The notes: generated by a model from the letters alone, not told the origin. Shown: positions 17,329 to 26,096, counted from the first letter of the stretch. The stretch: 64,000 nt of DNA from Bradyrhizobium sp. SK17 (GCF_002831585.1 NZ_CP025113.1:3611001-3675000); one strand, 5' to 3'. Numbers and translations are program-made.

Positions 17329-19368
17329 ATGTATACGATTGGCGTTGACGTCGGCGGCACCTACACCGATCTGGTTGCGACGGATCAAACCGGGCGAACC
17401 GTGTTCGCGAAATCGCCTTCCACGCCGGCCGATCAGTCGATCGGCGTGATGGCCGGACTGGACGAGCTGGCGCGGCGTCTCGGCGTCACGCGCACGGCGA
17501 TGCTTGCCGCCACCGACCGCCTGGTGCACGGCACCACGGTCGCGACCAACGCGCTGCTGGAGCGCAAGGGCGCAAAGGTCGCGCTGCTCACCACCGAGGG
17601 CCATCGCGACGTCGTCGAGATGCGCGAAGGGCTGAAGCCGGATCGCTACGATCTGCGCACGCCGCCGCCGGAGCCGCTGGTGCCCCGCGAGCGCCGCTTC
17701 GGCGTACGCGAGCGGCTGAAGGCCGACGGCAGCGCTGCGGTGGCGCTCGATGCCACGGCGCTCGGCGACGTCATCGCCGAGGTGAAACGATCCGGCGCGA
17801 ATTCGGTCGCGGTGTGCTTCCTGCACGCCTATCTCAATCCGGCGCATGAGCTTGCCGCGGTCGCACGGCTGGCGAAGGAATTGCCCGAGATCAGCGTGTC
17901 GCGTTCCAGCGACGTGCTGCCGCAGATCAAGGAATATGAGCGCGTCTCGACCACCATCGTGAACGCCTATGTCGCACCGACGGTGCGGCGCTATCTCGCC
18001 AATCTGGAGCGCGGCCTGCATGAGGCCGGCTTCAAAGGGTCGCTGTTCGTCGTGCTGTCGCATGGCGGCATGGCGCCGGTGGAGGAAGCCTCGCGGCTCG
18101 CCGCCGGCACCGTGCTGTCGGGGCCGGCCGGCGGCATCTCCGGCAGCCGCCGCTGCGCCGAGATGCTCGGGATTCCCGATCTGGTGCCGTTCGACATGGG
18201 CGGCACCTCGACCGATATTTCGCTGATCGCGGATGGCCAGGCGTCGCTGTCGGCCGACGGCATGCTGGCGGGCCAGCGTATCGCGCTGCGCAGCCTCGAC
18301 ATCGCCAGCATCGCGGCCGGCGGCGGCTCGATCGCGAGCGTCGACGGCAGCCGCACCTTGCGGGTCGGGCCGGAGAGCGCGGGCTCGGTGCCGGGCCCGG
18401 CTTGTTACGGCAATGGCGGCACCGCGGCCGCCGTGACAGACGCCAATGTCGTGCTCGGCTATCTCGATGCCGCGGCCTTCATGGGCGGCGCGCGGCCGCT
18501 CGATCGCGCGGCATCGGAAGCCGCGGTCGACCGGATCGCTGCGGCGCTCGAACTGTCGCGGATCGAGGCTGCCGCCGGCATCTACAAGATGATCAACCTG
18601 AAGATGGCCGACGGCATCCGCCTGATGACCTTGCGCCGGGGCGTCGATCCCAGAAAATTCGCGCTGCTCAGTTTCGGCGGCGCCGCCGGCATGCACGCGG
18701 CCGAAGTCGCGCGCGAGCTCGAGATCAAGCGCATCATCGTGCCGACAGTGGCCTCCGTGCTGTCGGCCTGGGGCATGCTGACCAGCGACCTGCGCTACGA
18801 GGTCAGCCGCACGCATTACGGCACGGGGCGGATTTCCGCCGACGAGGTGCGTGCGCTGTTCGCTGCCCTGGAGGCGCAGGCGGCGGGCCGCCTGCGTGAC
18901 TGGTTCAAGGGCGACATCGCGATCGAGCGCTCGGCCGAGATGCGTTACGGCGAGCAGGTGTTCGAGATCGACGTGCCGCTCGGTGACCTCGATCTCGGCG
19001 CCGCCGATCTGGTAGCGCAGATCGAGGAGCGTTTCCATCGCCGCCATGAGGAGCTCTACACCTATGCCTCGCGTGGGCAGGAGGTGGTGTTCGTCAATGC
19101 GCGTGTCGCCGCGGTCGGCAAGGTGGCGCCACGCGGCAGCGAGGCTGGCGGGACGCCGTCGGCTGCGCCCTGCGCACCGCGCGGCAAACGGCAGGCCTGG
19201 TTCGGTGCCTGGCGCGAAGTGCCGGTTTATGCGCTCGACGACCTCAAGCCGGGGCAATCGCTGGCTGGTCCCGCTGTGATCGAGGCCGAAACCACCACGG
19301 TTCTGGTCGATGATGGCGACCGCGTCGCGGTCAATCCGCTGGGCTGGCTCGACATAACATTGCGCTGA
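17329..19368 (+). CDS. hyuA: Hydantoinase A / oxoprolinase family protein (HyuA)
   Basis: 679-residue ATP-binding subunit. The N-terminus IGVDVGGTYTDLVATD is the actin-like phosphate-binding motif of the family. The blocks VHGTTVATNALLERKGAKVA, LSHGGMAPVEEA, PFDMGGTSTDISLI and LLSFGGAAGMHA follow the standard order. It lies seven bases after hyuB and forms the enzyme with it. The genes next to the pair (MFS carrier upstream, orphan LivJ-like protein downstream) suggest a dedicated uptake-and-ring-opening unit, but the ring substrate is unknown. Confidence 0.93.
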   Translation: MYTIGVDVGGTYTDLVATDQTGRTVFAKSPSTPADQSIGVMAGLDELARRLGVTRTAMLAATDRLVHGTTVATNALLERKGAKVALLTTEGHRDVVEMREGLKPDRYDLRTPPPEPLVPRERRFGVRERLKADGSAAVALDATALGDVIAEVKRSGANSVAVCFLHAYLNPAHELAAVARLAKELPEISVSRSSDVLPQIKEYERVSTTIVNAYVAPTVRRYLANLERGLHEAGFKGSLFVVLSHGGMAPVEEASRLAAGTVLSGPAGGISGSRRCAEMLGIPDLVPFDMGGTSTDISLIADGQASLSADGMLAGQRIALRSLDIASIAAGGGSIASVDGSRTLRVGPESAGSVPGPACYGNGGTAAAVTDANVVLGYLDAAAFMGGARPLDRAASEAAVDRIAAALELSRIEAAAGIYKMINLKMADGIRLMTLRRGVDPRKFALLSFGGAAGMHAAEVARELEIKRIIVPTVASVLSAWGMLTSDLRYEVSRTHYGTGRISADEVRALFAALEAQAAGRLRDWFKGDIAIERSAEMRYGEQVFEIDVPLGDLDLGAADLVAQIEERFHRRHEELYTYASRGQEVVFVNARVAAVGKVAPRGSEAGGTPSAAPCAPRGKRQAWFGAWREVPVYALDDLKPGQSLAGPAVIEAETTTVLVDDGDRVAVNPLGWLDITLR

Positions 19369-19464
19369 GGTCCATCTCCGCCATCAACATTTCATTTTTC
19401 CGGCATCCGCTTGGGCGATAAGCTCCGTTCGCTGGGAGGGAGCGCCGGCTAGTCGCCGACGTTT

Positions 19465-20709
19465 GTGGCGATGTTGATGCAAACAAAACGACAACCCGTG
19501 CTTTCGACAGTCCTGGCCCTCGCAGCTGTTCTCGCGGCAGCGCCGTTGCGCGCGCAGCAGGCGTCGGAGGCGGCCGGCAGCGAAATCCGCATCGGCAATG
19601 TGATGCCTTACACCGGGCCGCTCGCCGCGTTCGCGACCATCGGGCGGGCCGAGGCGGCCTATTTCGACATGGTCAACGAACATGGTGGCATCAACGGCCG
19701 CAAGGTCAGGTTCGTCTCGGTCGATGACAGCTCCAATCCGAAGACCGCGATGGAGCAGACCCGCGATCTGGTCGAGCAGCACGATGTGCTGGTGATGTTC
19801 GGCTCGTTCGGCACGCCGAGTAACCTCGCCGTGCGGAAATATCTCAACGAGAAGAAGATCCCGCAGCTGTTCGTCGCGTCCGGCGACGAGGAATGGGCGC
19901 ATCCCGCGAGCTTTCCCTGGACCATGGGCTGGCAGCCGACCTTCCGCGCCGAGGGACGGATCTATGCCAATTACATCCAGGCCGCCTATCCTTCGCGCAA
20001 GATCGCGGTGCTCTGGCAGAACGACCAATTCGGCCGCGACCTGTTCAAGGGATTGCAGGAAGGGCTCGGCGACACCGCCGGCATGATCGTCGCCGACCTC
20101 GCTTTCGACGCATCGGAGACCGCGATCCAGAACCAGATCGGGATCCTGAAGAATTCCGGCGCCGACATATTGGTGTTCGACGGCGCGCCGGCGATCGCGG
20201 CGCGCGCGATCCGCGTCGCCGCCGACCTCGACTGGCATCCGGTGTTCATCCTCGACAATGCCTCGGCATCGATCGCCAGCGCATTGCGGCCGGCGGGCCT
20301 GCAAAACTCGCTCGGCGTGATCTCGACCTCGTTCCTGAAAGACGCCGGCGACGCCGCCTGGAAGAACGACCCGCAGATCAAGGCGTGGGACGCCTTCATG
20401 GACAAATACTACCCCGACGGCGACAAGGACGACATCTATGCCGTGTTCGGCTATGCCGCCGCCGACACGCTGATGCAGGTGCTGCGCCAATGCGGCGACG
20501 ACCTGTCGCGCGACAACATCATGCGGCAGGCGGCGTCGCTGAAGAACTTTCAGAGCCCGATTGCGCTGCCCGGAATCGTCATCAACACCGGGCCGAAGGA
20601 TTTCCGCCCGATCAAGCAGATGCGGCTGGTGCAGTTCGACGGCAATGCCTGGCAGCCGATCGGCGACGTGATCGAGAGCGCGTTCACGCCGGTGCGGGAG
20701 GATAATTGA
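19465..20709 (+). CDS. Branched-chain amino acid-type ABC substrate-binding protein (LivJ/UrtA-like), orphan
   Basis: 414-residue periplasmic binding protein of the LivJ class. A signal peptide ends near LRAQQA; GTG 19465, ATG 19471 and ATG 19477 are all possible starts and no strong ribosome-binding site decides. The mature part shows IRIGNVMPYTGPLAAFATIG and the region INGRKVRFVSVDDSSNP. No LivHM permeases or LivGF ATPases lie nearby, so it must use a distant transporter or act as a sensor. Its position after HyuBA suggests an amide or amino-acid-like ligand. Confidence 0.87.
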   Translation: MAMLMQTKRQPVLSTVLALAAVLAAAPLRAQQASEAAGSEIRIGNVMPYTGPLAAFATIGRAEAAYFDMVNEHGGINGRKVRFVSVDDSSNPKTAMEQTRDLVEQHDVLVMFGSFGTPSNLAVRKYLNEKKIPQLFVASGDEEWAHPASFPWTMGWQPTFRAEGRIYANYIQAAYPSRKIAVLWQNDQFGRDLFKGLQEGLGDTAGMIVADLAFDASETAIQNQIGILKNSGADILVFDGAPAIAARAIRVAADLDWHPVFILDNASASIASALRPAGLQNSLGVISTSFLKDAGDAAWKNDPQIKAWDAFMDKYYPDGDKDDIYAVFGYAAADTLMQVLRQCGDDLSRDNIMRQAASLKNFQSPIALPGIVINTGPKDFRPIKQMRLVQFDGNAWQPIGDVIESAFTPVREDN

Positions 20710-20731
20710 GGGGGGCGTGCGCTGGGTTTAT

Positions 20732-20856
20732 CCGTCGTCCCGGCGAAGGCCGGGACCCATTACCCCAACTGAGACTTGTTTTGCTCCGCTGGGGCAATAG
20801 TCCCTTTCACCCGATGCAGCGGTGGTAATGGGTCCCGGCCTTCGCCGGGACGACGG
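20732..20856. repeat. Interspersed palindromic repeat, family R2 (copy 2)
   Basis: Perfect 33-bp terminal inverted arms (20732-20764 and 20824-20856) beginning CCGTCGTCCCGGCGAAGG. It lies between two convergent genes (LivJ-like and the enolase-superfamily enzyme), six bases before the latter's stop, so it could act as a bidirectional stem-loop at both 3' ends. Confidence 0.93.
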
Positions 20857-20862
20857 AGAGAG

Positions 20863-22077
20863 TTACTTCTTCAGCCCGTAGTTCAGCAACCCGCCCTTAT
20901 TCTTCGGCGGATGCGCGCGCAGGCCTTCTTCGTTCGGCTCGGTGCCCCAGCCCGGGCGGTCCGGGATCACCAGATGGCCGTCGACGAATTCGGGCACATG
21001 GGTGAACAGCTCGTGGTCCCAGGCCAACCGGTCGATGTCGGTCTCCATGATCCTCAAGTTCGGCACCGCGGCGCAGAAATGCGCGTTCATCATGGTGCAG
21101 AGATGGCCGTAGAAATTATGCGGCGCGACGTTGACCTCGAAATGCTCGGCTGCGGCTGCGATCTTCATCGATTGCCACACCCCGTTCCACGGCGTGTCGA
21201 TGATCGCGACGTCCATCGCTTGCTCGGTGAAATAGGGTAGGAATTCGCGCAGGCCCAATAGCGTTTCGCAGGACGAGATCGGGTGCGGGCTCTGGCGGCG
21301 GATATAGCCGAGCGCCTGCGGGTTGAAGGTGTCGATCTCGACCCAGAACATGTCCATCTTCTCGATGGCGCGCAGGATCTTCAGATAGCCTTCGGTCTTG
21401 GCGTTGAAGTTGAGGTCGAGCAAAAGGTCGACATCCGGCCCGGCGCCGTCGCGGATCGCCTCCAGATGCATGCAGAGATTGCGCAGCACGGTGCGGTCGA
21501 CATTGATCTCGGGCTGGAATGGCGAGCCGAAACCAGGGCGCCAGCCCTGCGGCTTGCCGTCGGTATAGACGAAGATGTTGGTCTTCATCGCCGTGAATTT
21601 CTTCTCGCGCACCTCGGCGCCGATCGCCTTGACGCCGTCGAGATCAGTGATGGCCGGCTTGTACCAATCGGGATGATTGATGCGCCAGGTCGCGCAATGC
21701 GACCAGTAGACCCGCACACGGTCGCGGATCTTGCCGCCGAGCAGGTCGTAGCAGGGCACGCCGAGCGCCTTGGCCTTGACGTCGAGCAGCGCGTTCTCGA
21801 TGGCGCCCAACGCCAGCGCCACCACGCCGCCGGCGGCAGGCCGCGTCGCGGCGAACAGCTCGACATAGATCCGCTCATGCTCGAAGGCGTTCTTGCCGAT
21901 CACCCGCGCCGACAGCCGCTCGATCGCCGCCGTCACGCCGGGCGCGCCAAAACCCTCGTCATATTCGCTCCAACCGACCAGCCCATCCGTGGTCGTCACC
22001 TTGACGAAGTGATAATTCCGCCAGCCGGCATCGCAGGCGAGCGTCTCGACGCTTTTGATCGTGGTGGATTTGCTCAT
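20863..22077 (-). CDS. Mandelate racemase/muconate-lactonizing-type enolase-superfamily enzyme
   Basis: 404-residue TIM-barrel enzyme with a capping N-terminal domain. Metal ligands are visible in DLNFN (Asp), FWVEIDTF (Glu) and SSCETL (Glu). A His in NVAPHNFYGHL fits the catalytic position of galactonate-dehydratase-like members, and AMKTN occupies the KxK region. It would abstract a proton alpha to a carboxylate, probably dehydrating or racemising an acid. It is the last gene on the minus arm of the GntR-linked cluster; the substrate is not assignable by eye. Confidence 0.88.
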   Translation of the reverse strand: MSKSTTIKSVETLACDAGWRNYHFVKVTTTDGLVGWSEYDEGFGAPGVTAAIERLSARVIGKNAFEHERIYVELFAATRPAAGGVVALALGAIENALLDVKAKALGVPCYDLLGGKIRDRVRVYWSHCATWRINHPDWYKPAITDLDGVKAIGAEVREKKFTAMKTNIFVYTDGKPQGWRPGFGSPFQPEINVDRTVLRNLCMHLEAIRDGAGPDVDLLLDLNFNAKTEGYLKILRAIEKMDMFWVEIDTFNPQALGYIRRQSPHPISSCETLLGLREFLPYFTEQAMDVAIIDTPWNGVWQSMKIAAAAEHFEVNVAPHNFYGHLCTMMNAHFCAAVPNLRIMETDIDRLAWDHELFTHVPEFVDGHLVIPDRPGWGTEPNEEGLRAHPPKNKGGLLNYGLKK

Positions 22078-22094
22078 GGGTTCCTGCCCGGCGT

Positions 22095-22176
22095 TTGTTG
22101 ATGTTGGGCAAGTTCAACAACGGATCGGCGGACGCGTCAATTCGCGGCAGGGCAAGGCGACAATGCGCGCAGGTTG
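22095..22176. promoter_or_regulatory. Candidate regulatory sites upstream of the enolase-superfamily gene
   Basis: An inverted repeat TTGTTGA (22095-22101) / TCAACAA (22114-22120) lies 18 bases upstream of the start. Further upstream, TGCGCGCAGGTTGG (22163-22176) is a degenerate match to the TGCATGCAGTTTGG site found near gntR. Both are sequence resemblance only. Confidence 0.3.
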
Positions 22177-22209
22177 GTGCTGCGACGTGCGCCGACCTGC
22201 CTAATCGAT

Positions 22210-22334
22210 CCGTCACCCTGAGGAGCGCGCTCTTGCGCGCGTCTCGAAGGGTCGACGGCCCGGCTCTCTCCGCGTGGATGCTGGCGGGCCGTGTATCCTT
22301 CGAGACGCCGCTTTGCGGCTCCTCAGGATGACGG
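22210..22334. repeat. Interspersed palindromic repeat, family R5
   Basis: Imperfect inverted ends CCGTCACCCTGAGGAGCGC and its counterpart GCTCCTCAGGATGACGG enclose a second inverted block (CGAAGG / CCTTCG). The right end supplies the stop codon and last residues of the neighbouring amidohydrolase, so the element has inserted into, or reshaped, that gene's 3' end. Confidence 0.8.
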
Positions 22335-23579
22335 GGAAGGAGCAGTCGGCCGGAACAATCTCGGCCGCTGGCGCTCGAAGGTCTTGCGGCCGCGCTTGAA
22401 GCCCATCAGCACATCGGGCAGCTCGGCGATCGCATTGGTTCCGCTGTCGCAATCGAGCACGACGAGGTCAGCGGGGTTACCGACGGCGATGCCGTAATCG
22501 CTGAGGTTCATCAGCCGCGCCGGCAGCTCGGTGACCAGATCGAGGCAGGTTTCGAACTCGCCGATCCCGGCATGCGCGGCATTGGCGTAGAGATTGGCCA
22601 TCCGCAGCAGCGACGCGTCGCCGAACGGTGTGAACGGGTTTTGCACATTGTTGGTCGCGACCGAGCACAGCACGCCACTGGCCACGAGCCGATGCGCAGC
22701 GGTCAGGCCGCGCGGGGCATTGTGCGTTACGTCGCGGCCCATCAGATAGAGGTCGGTGGCGGGCAGCACGGTGACCGCGACACCGGCTGCGGCGAGACGC
22801 GCGCTCGCCGCCTTCAACCTGTCGGGCGGCAGCGCGGAGAGTTTGGTCGCATGTCCGATCGCAACGCGGCCGTGATAGTTGCGCCGCTCGGTCTGCCGGC
22901 AGACCTCTTCCATGTGCCACCACGACGGATCGAGATCGAAGTCGAGATGCAGGTCGACATCGATGTCGAATTGCTGCGCCAGGTCGAAGATGCGCGAAAT
23001 ATGCGCGTTCGGGTCGGTGTCGACATAAGGACAGCCGCCGATCGCCTCGGTGCCGTCGTGGAGTGCCGCGACCAGCAGCTCGTCGGCGCCGGGGTCGTTG
23101 GTCAGGCCTTCCTGCGGAAAGACGCAGACCGAGAGATCGAGCGCCCAGGCGTAGTCGCGTTTCAGCGCCTTGACCGCCTCGAAGCCGCGCAATCCGATCC
23201 GCGGGTCGATCTCGACATGGGTCCGCATCCGCGTGGTGCCCGCGGTGATCGCGCGCTCGATCACCCCGGCGCCGCGCGCGTAGACGTCCTCGACCGTGAA
23301 ATCGCGCTTCATCGCCGACACCGCACGGATCGCGTCCGCGACGCTGTTGTGGTCGTGGCCGCAACGGCCGAGCAGGCAGGCCTTGTCGAGATGGATATGG
23401 GTGTCGACGAAGCCGCCCAGCGCCAGCCGGCCGCCGAGGTCGACCTCGACAGTCTCGCAGGTAAGCCGTGGCGCGATCGCGGTGATCCTGCCGTCGGCGA
23501 TGCCGATATCGACCGCGGACGCCGATCTGCGCGTCACGGCATTGCGGAAGACCAGGTCGAAGGCAGGTTTCGCGATCAT
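22323..23579 (-). CDS. CodA-like amidohydrolase with altered metal/catalytic residues
   Basis: 418-residue amidohydrolase-superfamily TIM barrel resembling cytosine deaminase. The HIHLDK metal motif (H61, H63), H211 in VDLHLDF and GHATKLSALP (H243) are present. Two positions differ from CodA: where CodA has catalytic E217 this protein has F214, and where CodA has the metal ligand D313 the aligned stretch SVATNNVQNPF has Asn. It may belong to a separate deaminase or hydrolase branch. The last residues and TGA lie in an R5 repeat. It is divergent from the NTF2-like gene across a putative GntR operator. Confidence 0.85.
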   Translation of the reverse strand: MIAKPAFDLVFRNAVTRRSASAVDIGIADGRITAIAPRLTCETVEVDLGGRLALGGFVDTHIHLDKACLLGRCGHDHNSVADAIRAVSAMKRDFTVEDVYARGAGVIERAITAGTTRMRTHVEIDPRIGLRGFEAVKALKRDYAWALDLSVCVFPQEGLTNDPGADELLVAALHDGTEAIGGCPYVDTDPNAHISRIFDLAQQFDIDVDLHLDFDLDPSWWHMEEVCRQTERRNYHGRVAIGHATKLSALPPDRLKAASARLAAAGVAVTVLPATDLYLMGRDVTHNAPRGLTAAHRLVASGVLCSVATNNVQNPFTPFGDASLLRMANLYANAAHAGIGEFETCLDLVTELPARLMNLSDYGIAVGNPADLVVLDCDSGTNAIAELPDVLMGFKRGRKTFERQRPRLFRPTAPSPSS

Positions 23580-23677
23580 CGGGGAAGAAACATCAGGATG
23601 GTCTCAGCCTAGCGGAAGCGCGGGGAACCGGCAGCATCAGATTGTGTGCAGATTGCTGGTCAAATTGTTTAAAAAAT

Positions 23678-23687
23678 GTGCATGCAC
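23678..23687. promoter_or_regulatory. Putative GntR operator, site 1
   Basis: Perfect palindrome GTGCATGCAC followed by TTTGGCAGCCAGATTG. It lies 46 bases before the NTF2-like ATG and 98 bases before the divergent amidohydrolase start. The core GCATGC and the trailing TTTGG...AGATTG are shared with the 25111 site next to gntR. Confidence 0.6.
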
Positions 23688-23733
23688 TTTGGCAGCCAGA
23701 TTGTAGAGTCTTGACGATCCTTGGAGCCCCGTC

Positions 23734-24153
23734 ATGTCCGTCACCGCCGAAACCAATGCCCGCCCGCTGACCGATGCCGAGATCGTCGAGGCCTATCTGA
23801 CGGCGTCAATGATCCCCGATCCCGACGCGGCGGCCGCCTATATGAAGCCGGGCACCGTGATCACCTTCACCGGCGGACGTGAATTCGACCATCCGCGCGG
23901 GCCGACTGGCTTCAACGCCAGGCGCTATCGCTGGGTGAAGAAGAAGATGGACCGTTTCGACGTCTGTCCCGGCGCCGGCGAGACCGTCGTTTACAGCGTC
24001 GGCACGCTCTACGGCGAATGGATCGACGGCACGCCGTTCGAAGGCAACCGCTACGTCGACCGCTTCGTGGTGACGGGCGGGCAGATCGTCAAGATGGACG
24101 TCTGGAACGACAGCGCCGAGCGGATTCTGGTGCAGCGGGGGATCGAGGGGTAG
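23734..24153 (+). CDS. NTF2/SnoaL-like fold protein
   Basis: 139-residue protein with the small cone-shaped alpha+beta fold of the NTF2-like superfamily: helical start (TDAEIVEAYLTASMIPDPDA), then GTVITFTGG, a YGEWIDGTPFEGNRYVDRF strand pair and a C-terminal VKMDVWNDSAERI strand. Such proteins serve as isomerases, hydrolases or binding proteins; none of the usual catalytic sets is diagnostic here. GGAG at 23723-23726 precedes the ATG. It is a single gene between the operator and convergent gntR, suggesting a role in the same pathway. Confidence 0.75.
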   Translation: MSVTAETNARPLTDAEIVEAYLTASMIPDPDAAAAYMKPGTVITFTGGREFDHPRGPTGFNARRYRWVKKKMDRFDVCPGAGETVVYSVGTLYGEWIDGTPFEGNRYVDRFVVTGGQIVKMDVWNDSAERILVQRGIEG

Positions 24154-24160
24154 CCCCGCT

Positions 24161-24264
24161 GTCATGCGCCGCTTCAAGCGGGGGCATCCAGTACGCCGCG
24201 GCTTCTCGGTGGATCACGAATGCCTCTGGAATACTGGATCGCCCGGTCACGGCCGGGCGATGAC
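24161..24264. repeat. Interspersed palindromic repeat, family R7
   Basis: Ends GTCATGCGCCGCTTCAAG and GGCCGGGCGATGAC with the inner inverted arms ATCCAGTA/TACTGGAT. It lies between convergent genes (NTF2-like and gntR), a typical site for a stem-loop at two 3' ends. Single copy in this window. Confidence 0.75.
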
Positions 24265-24276
24265 GCCGAAATGGGG

Positions 24277-25038
24277 TTACCTTCCCCGCGCTGCCTTCGG
24301 CAGCTTCACCACCCGGTCGCCGCTCGCCTCATCGGCATAGGGCGCCAGAATATCCAGCAGATCCCGGCCGCGCTGCGGTGTCGGCGCGACGAGGGCGCGG
24401 GTCGCGACCGAGTCCAGATGGCTGTGCATCAGCCCCATCACCTTGTCGGCGTCGCCCTTCACCAGCGCTCCGATGATCGCGCGGTGCTCGTTGATCGCGC
24501 ATTCCGATGAATGCGGCCGGCTGTACAGCGACAGCGTCAGGCAGCAGCGATAGGCGACCTCGCTGACATAGCGCACCAGGATCGGGCTGTTCGTCATATG
24601 GGCGAGCAGGATGTGGAATTCGGTGGCGAGCCGGATCGATACCGCGTCGGTGCCGTCGCGGGCGCGATCCTCGGCGTCGACATGGGCAGTCAGTTCGGCG
24701 ATCTGTGCCTTGGTCAGCTTGCCGGCGAGTTGCCGCACCACCAGCCGCTCCAGCTCGATGCGGATGTCGAAGGCATCGCGCGCCTCCTGCCAACTCGGCG
24801 TCGCCACCACGGCGATGCGGTTGCGGCGCAGCTCGACCAGGCCTTCGGCGGCGAGTTGCCCGAGCGCATGCCGCGCGATGGTGCGGCTGACGCCGAAGCG
24901 TTCGCCCAGCGAGTCCTCGGGCAGTTTTGCGCCGGGCTCCAGCGCCTGCTCGATGATCGCCCGCCGCAGCGCGCGGCAGATCACGCTGACCTTGTCGGAC
25001 GATTCAGCCGTCTTGCTGGTGTCGGCACGCGCCGCCAT
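24277..25038 (-). CDS. GntR-family transcriptional regulator (FCD domain)
   Basis: 253 residues. The N-terminal winged helix-turn-helix (about residues 14-80) shows LRRAIIEQALEPGAKLPEDS and LGERFGVSRTIARHALGQLA. The C-terminal all-helical FCD ligand-binding domain (about 88-230) includes DIRIELERLVVRQLAG, TEFHILLAHMTNSP and the NEHRAIIGAL metal/ligand-binding stretch. FadR/VanR-type regulators of this group are usually repressors released by a pathway acid. The same palindrome core stands upstream of its own gene and at neighbouring promoters, so it probably controls the surrounding catabolic cluster and itself. Confidence 0.93.
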   Translation of the reverse strand: MAARADTSKTAESSDKVSVICRALRRAIIEQALEPGAKLPEDSLGERFGVSRTIARHALGQLAAEGLVELRRNRIAVVATPSWQEARDAFDIRIELERLVVRQLAGKLTKAQIAELTAHVDAEDRARDGTDAVSIRLATEFHILLAHMTNSPILVRYVSEVAYRCCLTLSLYSRPHSSECAINEHRAIIGALVKGDADKVMGLMHSHLDSVATRALVAPTPQRGRDLLDILAPYADEASGDRVVKLPKAARGR

Positions 25039-25110
25039 TGCCGCGAATCCTTCTCGAAAGCTGCTTCAAGTCCTCTCTATCATACCGGCAAAACAATCGG
25101 GCGCCCCAAT

Positions 25111-25118
25111 TGCATGCA
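25111..25118. promoter_or_regulatory. Putative GntR operator, site 2 (gntR promoter)
   Basis: TGCATGCA followed by GTTTGGGCTGTAGATTG, 72 bases upstream of the gntR start. It closely resembles site 1, including the downstream TTTGG...AGATTG. The position suits autoregulation. Confidence 0.6.
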
Positions 25119-25214
25119 GTTTGGGCTGTAGATTGCCTAAAAGGAATCCGGCGTTGCGGGCGCCGTCCGCGCGATCCCCTTGATTTTCAATGGGGCGACT
25201 GCTGGCATCCAGCT

Positions 25215-25245
25215 TGCATGCACTTTGCTCGTGATGCGCATGCAA
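25215..25245. promoter_or_regulatory. Putative GntR operators, sites 3 and 4 (transporter promoter)
   Basis: TGCATGCACTTTG at 25215-25227 repeats site 1 exactly over 13 bases. A fourth GCATGC core lies at 25238-25243 (TGCGCATGCAA), overlapping the proposed start codons of the ATPase gene. Spacing between the cores is 22 bases, about two helical turns, as expected for cooperative binding. Confidence 0.55.
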
Positions 25246-26094
25246 CCAAATTCCGATTTCGCCGGCGAGCCGATGGCCGCCGGATCCGCGCCGACTGCCA
25301 TCGAGCTGTCGGAAGCCTCCGTCACCTTCGGCCGCGGCGCCCGCGCCGTGCCGGCTTTGTCAAAAACCACGCTGCGGATCGCCGACGGCGAGTTCGTCGC
25401 GCTGGTCGGCCCGTCCGGCTGCGGCAAGTCCACCATCCTGCGGCTGGTCTCAGGCCTGGCGCGGCCGACCACCGGTGTCGTCATCGTCGGTGGCCGCGAG
25501 GTCGCGGCGCGCGCGATGCGGGTCGGCATGGCGTTCCAGAACCCGACCATGCTGCCGTGGATGACGATCGAAAAGAACATCATGCTGCCGCTGAAGATCG
25601 TCGAGCCGTTCCGCTCGCAGTTCCGCAGGCTGCGCAAGACCGAATTCCGTGACAAGGCCAATGCGCTGCTCGAACAGGTCGGGCTGAAGGGCTTTGGCGG
25701 CCGCTATCCGTGGCAGCTTTCCGGCGGCATGCTCCAGCGCGCCAATCTGTGCCGCGCATTGATCCACGAGCCGCGCATGCTGTTGCTCGACGAGCCGTTC
25801 GGCGCGCTCGACCAGTTCACCCGCGAGGAGCTGTGGGGAATCCTGCAAGCACTCTGGATGACCCACAAGCCGACCGTGCTGCTGGTCACCCACGATCTGC
25901 GCGAGGCCGGATTCCTGGCGAGCCGCATCTGCGTGATGAGCGCGCGGCCCGGCCGCATCCTCGATGACTCCCGGGTCGACTTTGCCCGGCCGCGCACCGT
26001 GGCGATGACCTTCGAGCCGGATTTCGTCGCGCTCAACCAGAAGCTCCGCGCCTTCATCGTCGATGCGCGCAGCGCCGCGCGAGAGGGAGCCTGA
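25234..26094 (+). CDS. ABC transporter ATP-binding protein, NrtD/SsuB/TauB type
   Basis: 286-residue ATPase with Walker A GPSGCGKST, signature LSGGMLQR, Walker B MLLLDEPFGALD and switch LLVTHDLREA. The start is uncertain: ATG 25234, 25240 and 25273 are in frame and none has a strong ribosome-binding site; 25234 is given. The start overlaps a candidate GntR operator. The permease gene begins two bases after the stop. It energises uptake of the substrate bound by the 26915-27940 protein. Confidence 0.92.
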   Translation: MRMQPNSDFAGEPMAAGSAPTAIELSEASVTFGRGARAVPALSKTTLRIADGEFVALVGPSGCGKSTILRLVSGLARPTTGVVIVGGREVAARAMRVGMAFQNPTMLPWMTIEKNIMLPLKIVEPFRSQFRRLRKTEFRDKANALLEQVGLKGFGGRYPWQLSGGMLQRANLCRALIHEPRMLLLDEPFGALDQFTREELWGILQALWMTHKPTVLLVTHDLREAGFLASRICVMSARPGRILDDSRVDFARPRTVAMTFEPDFVALNQKLRAFIVDARSAAREGA

Positions 26095-26096
26095 CC

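Noticed and set aside
17170..19257. Minus-strand open frame of 695 codons
   Set aside because: Antisense to hyuA; same GC-bias artefact, rich in Arg, His and Gln, with no recognisable motif.
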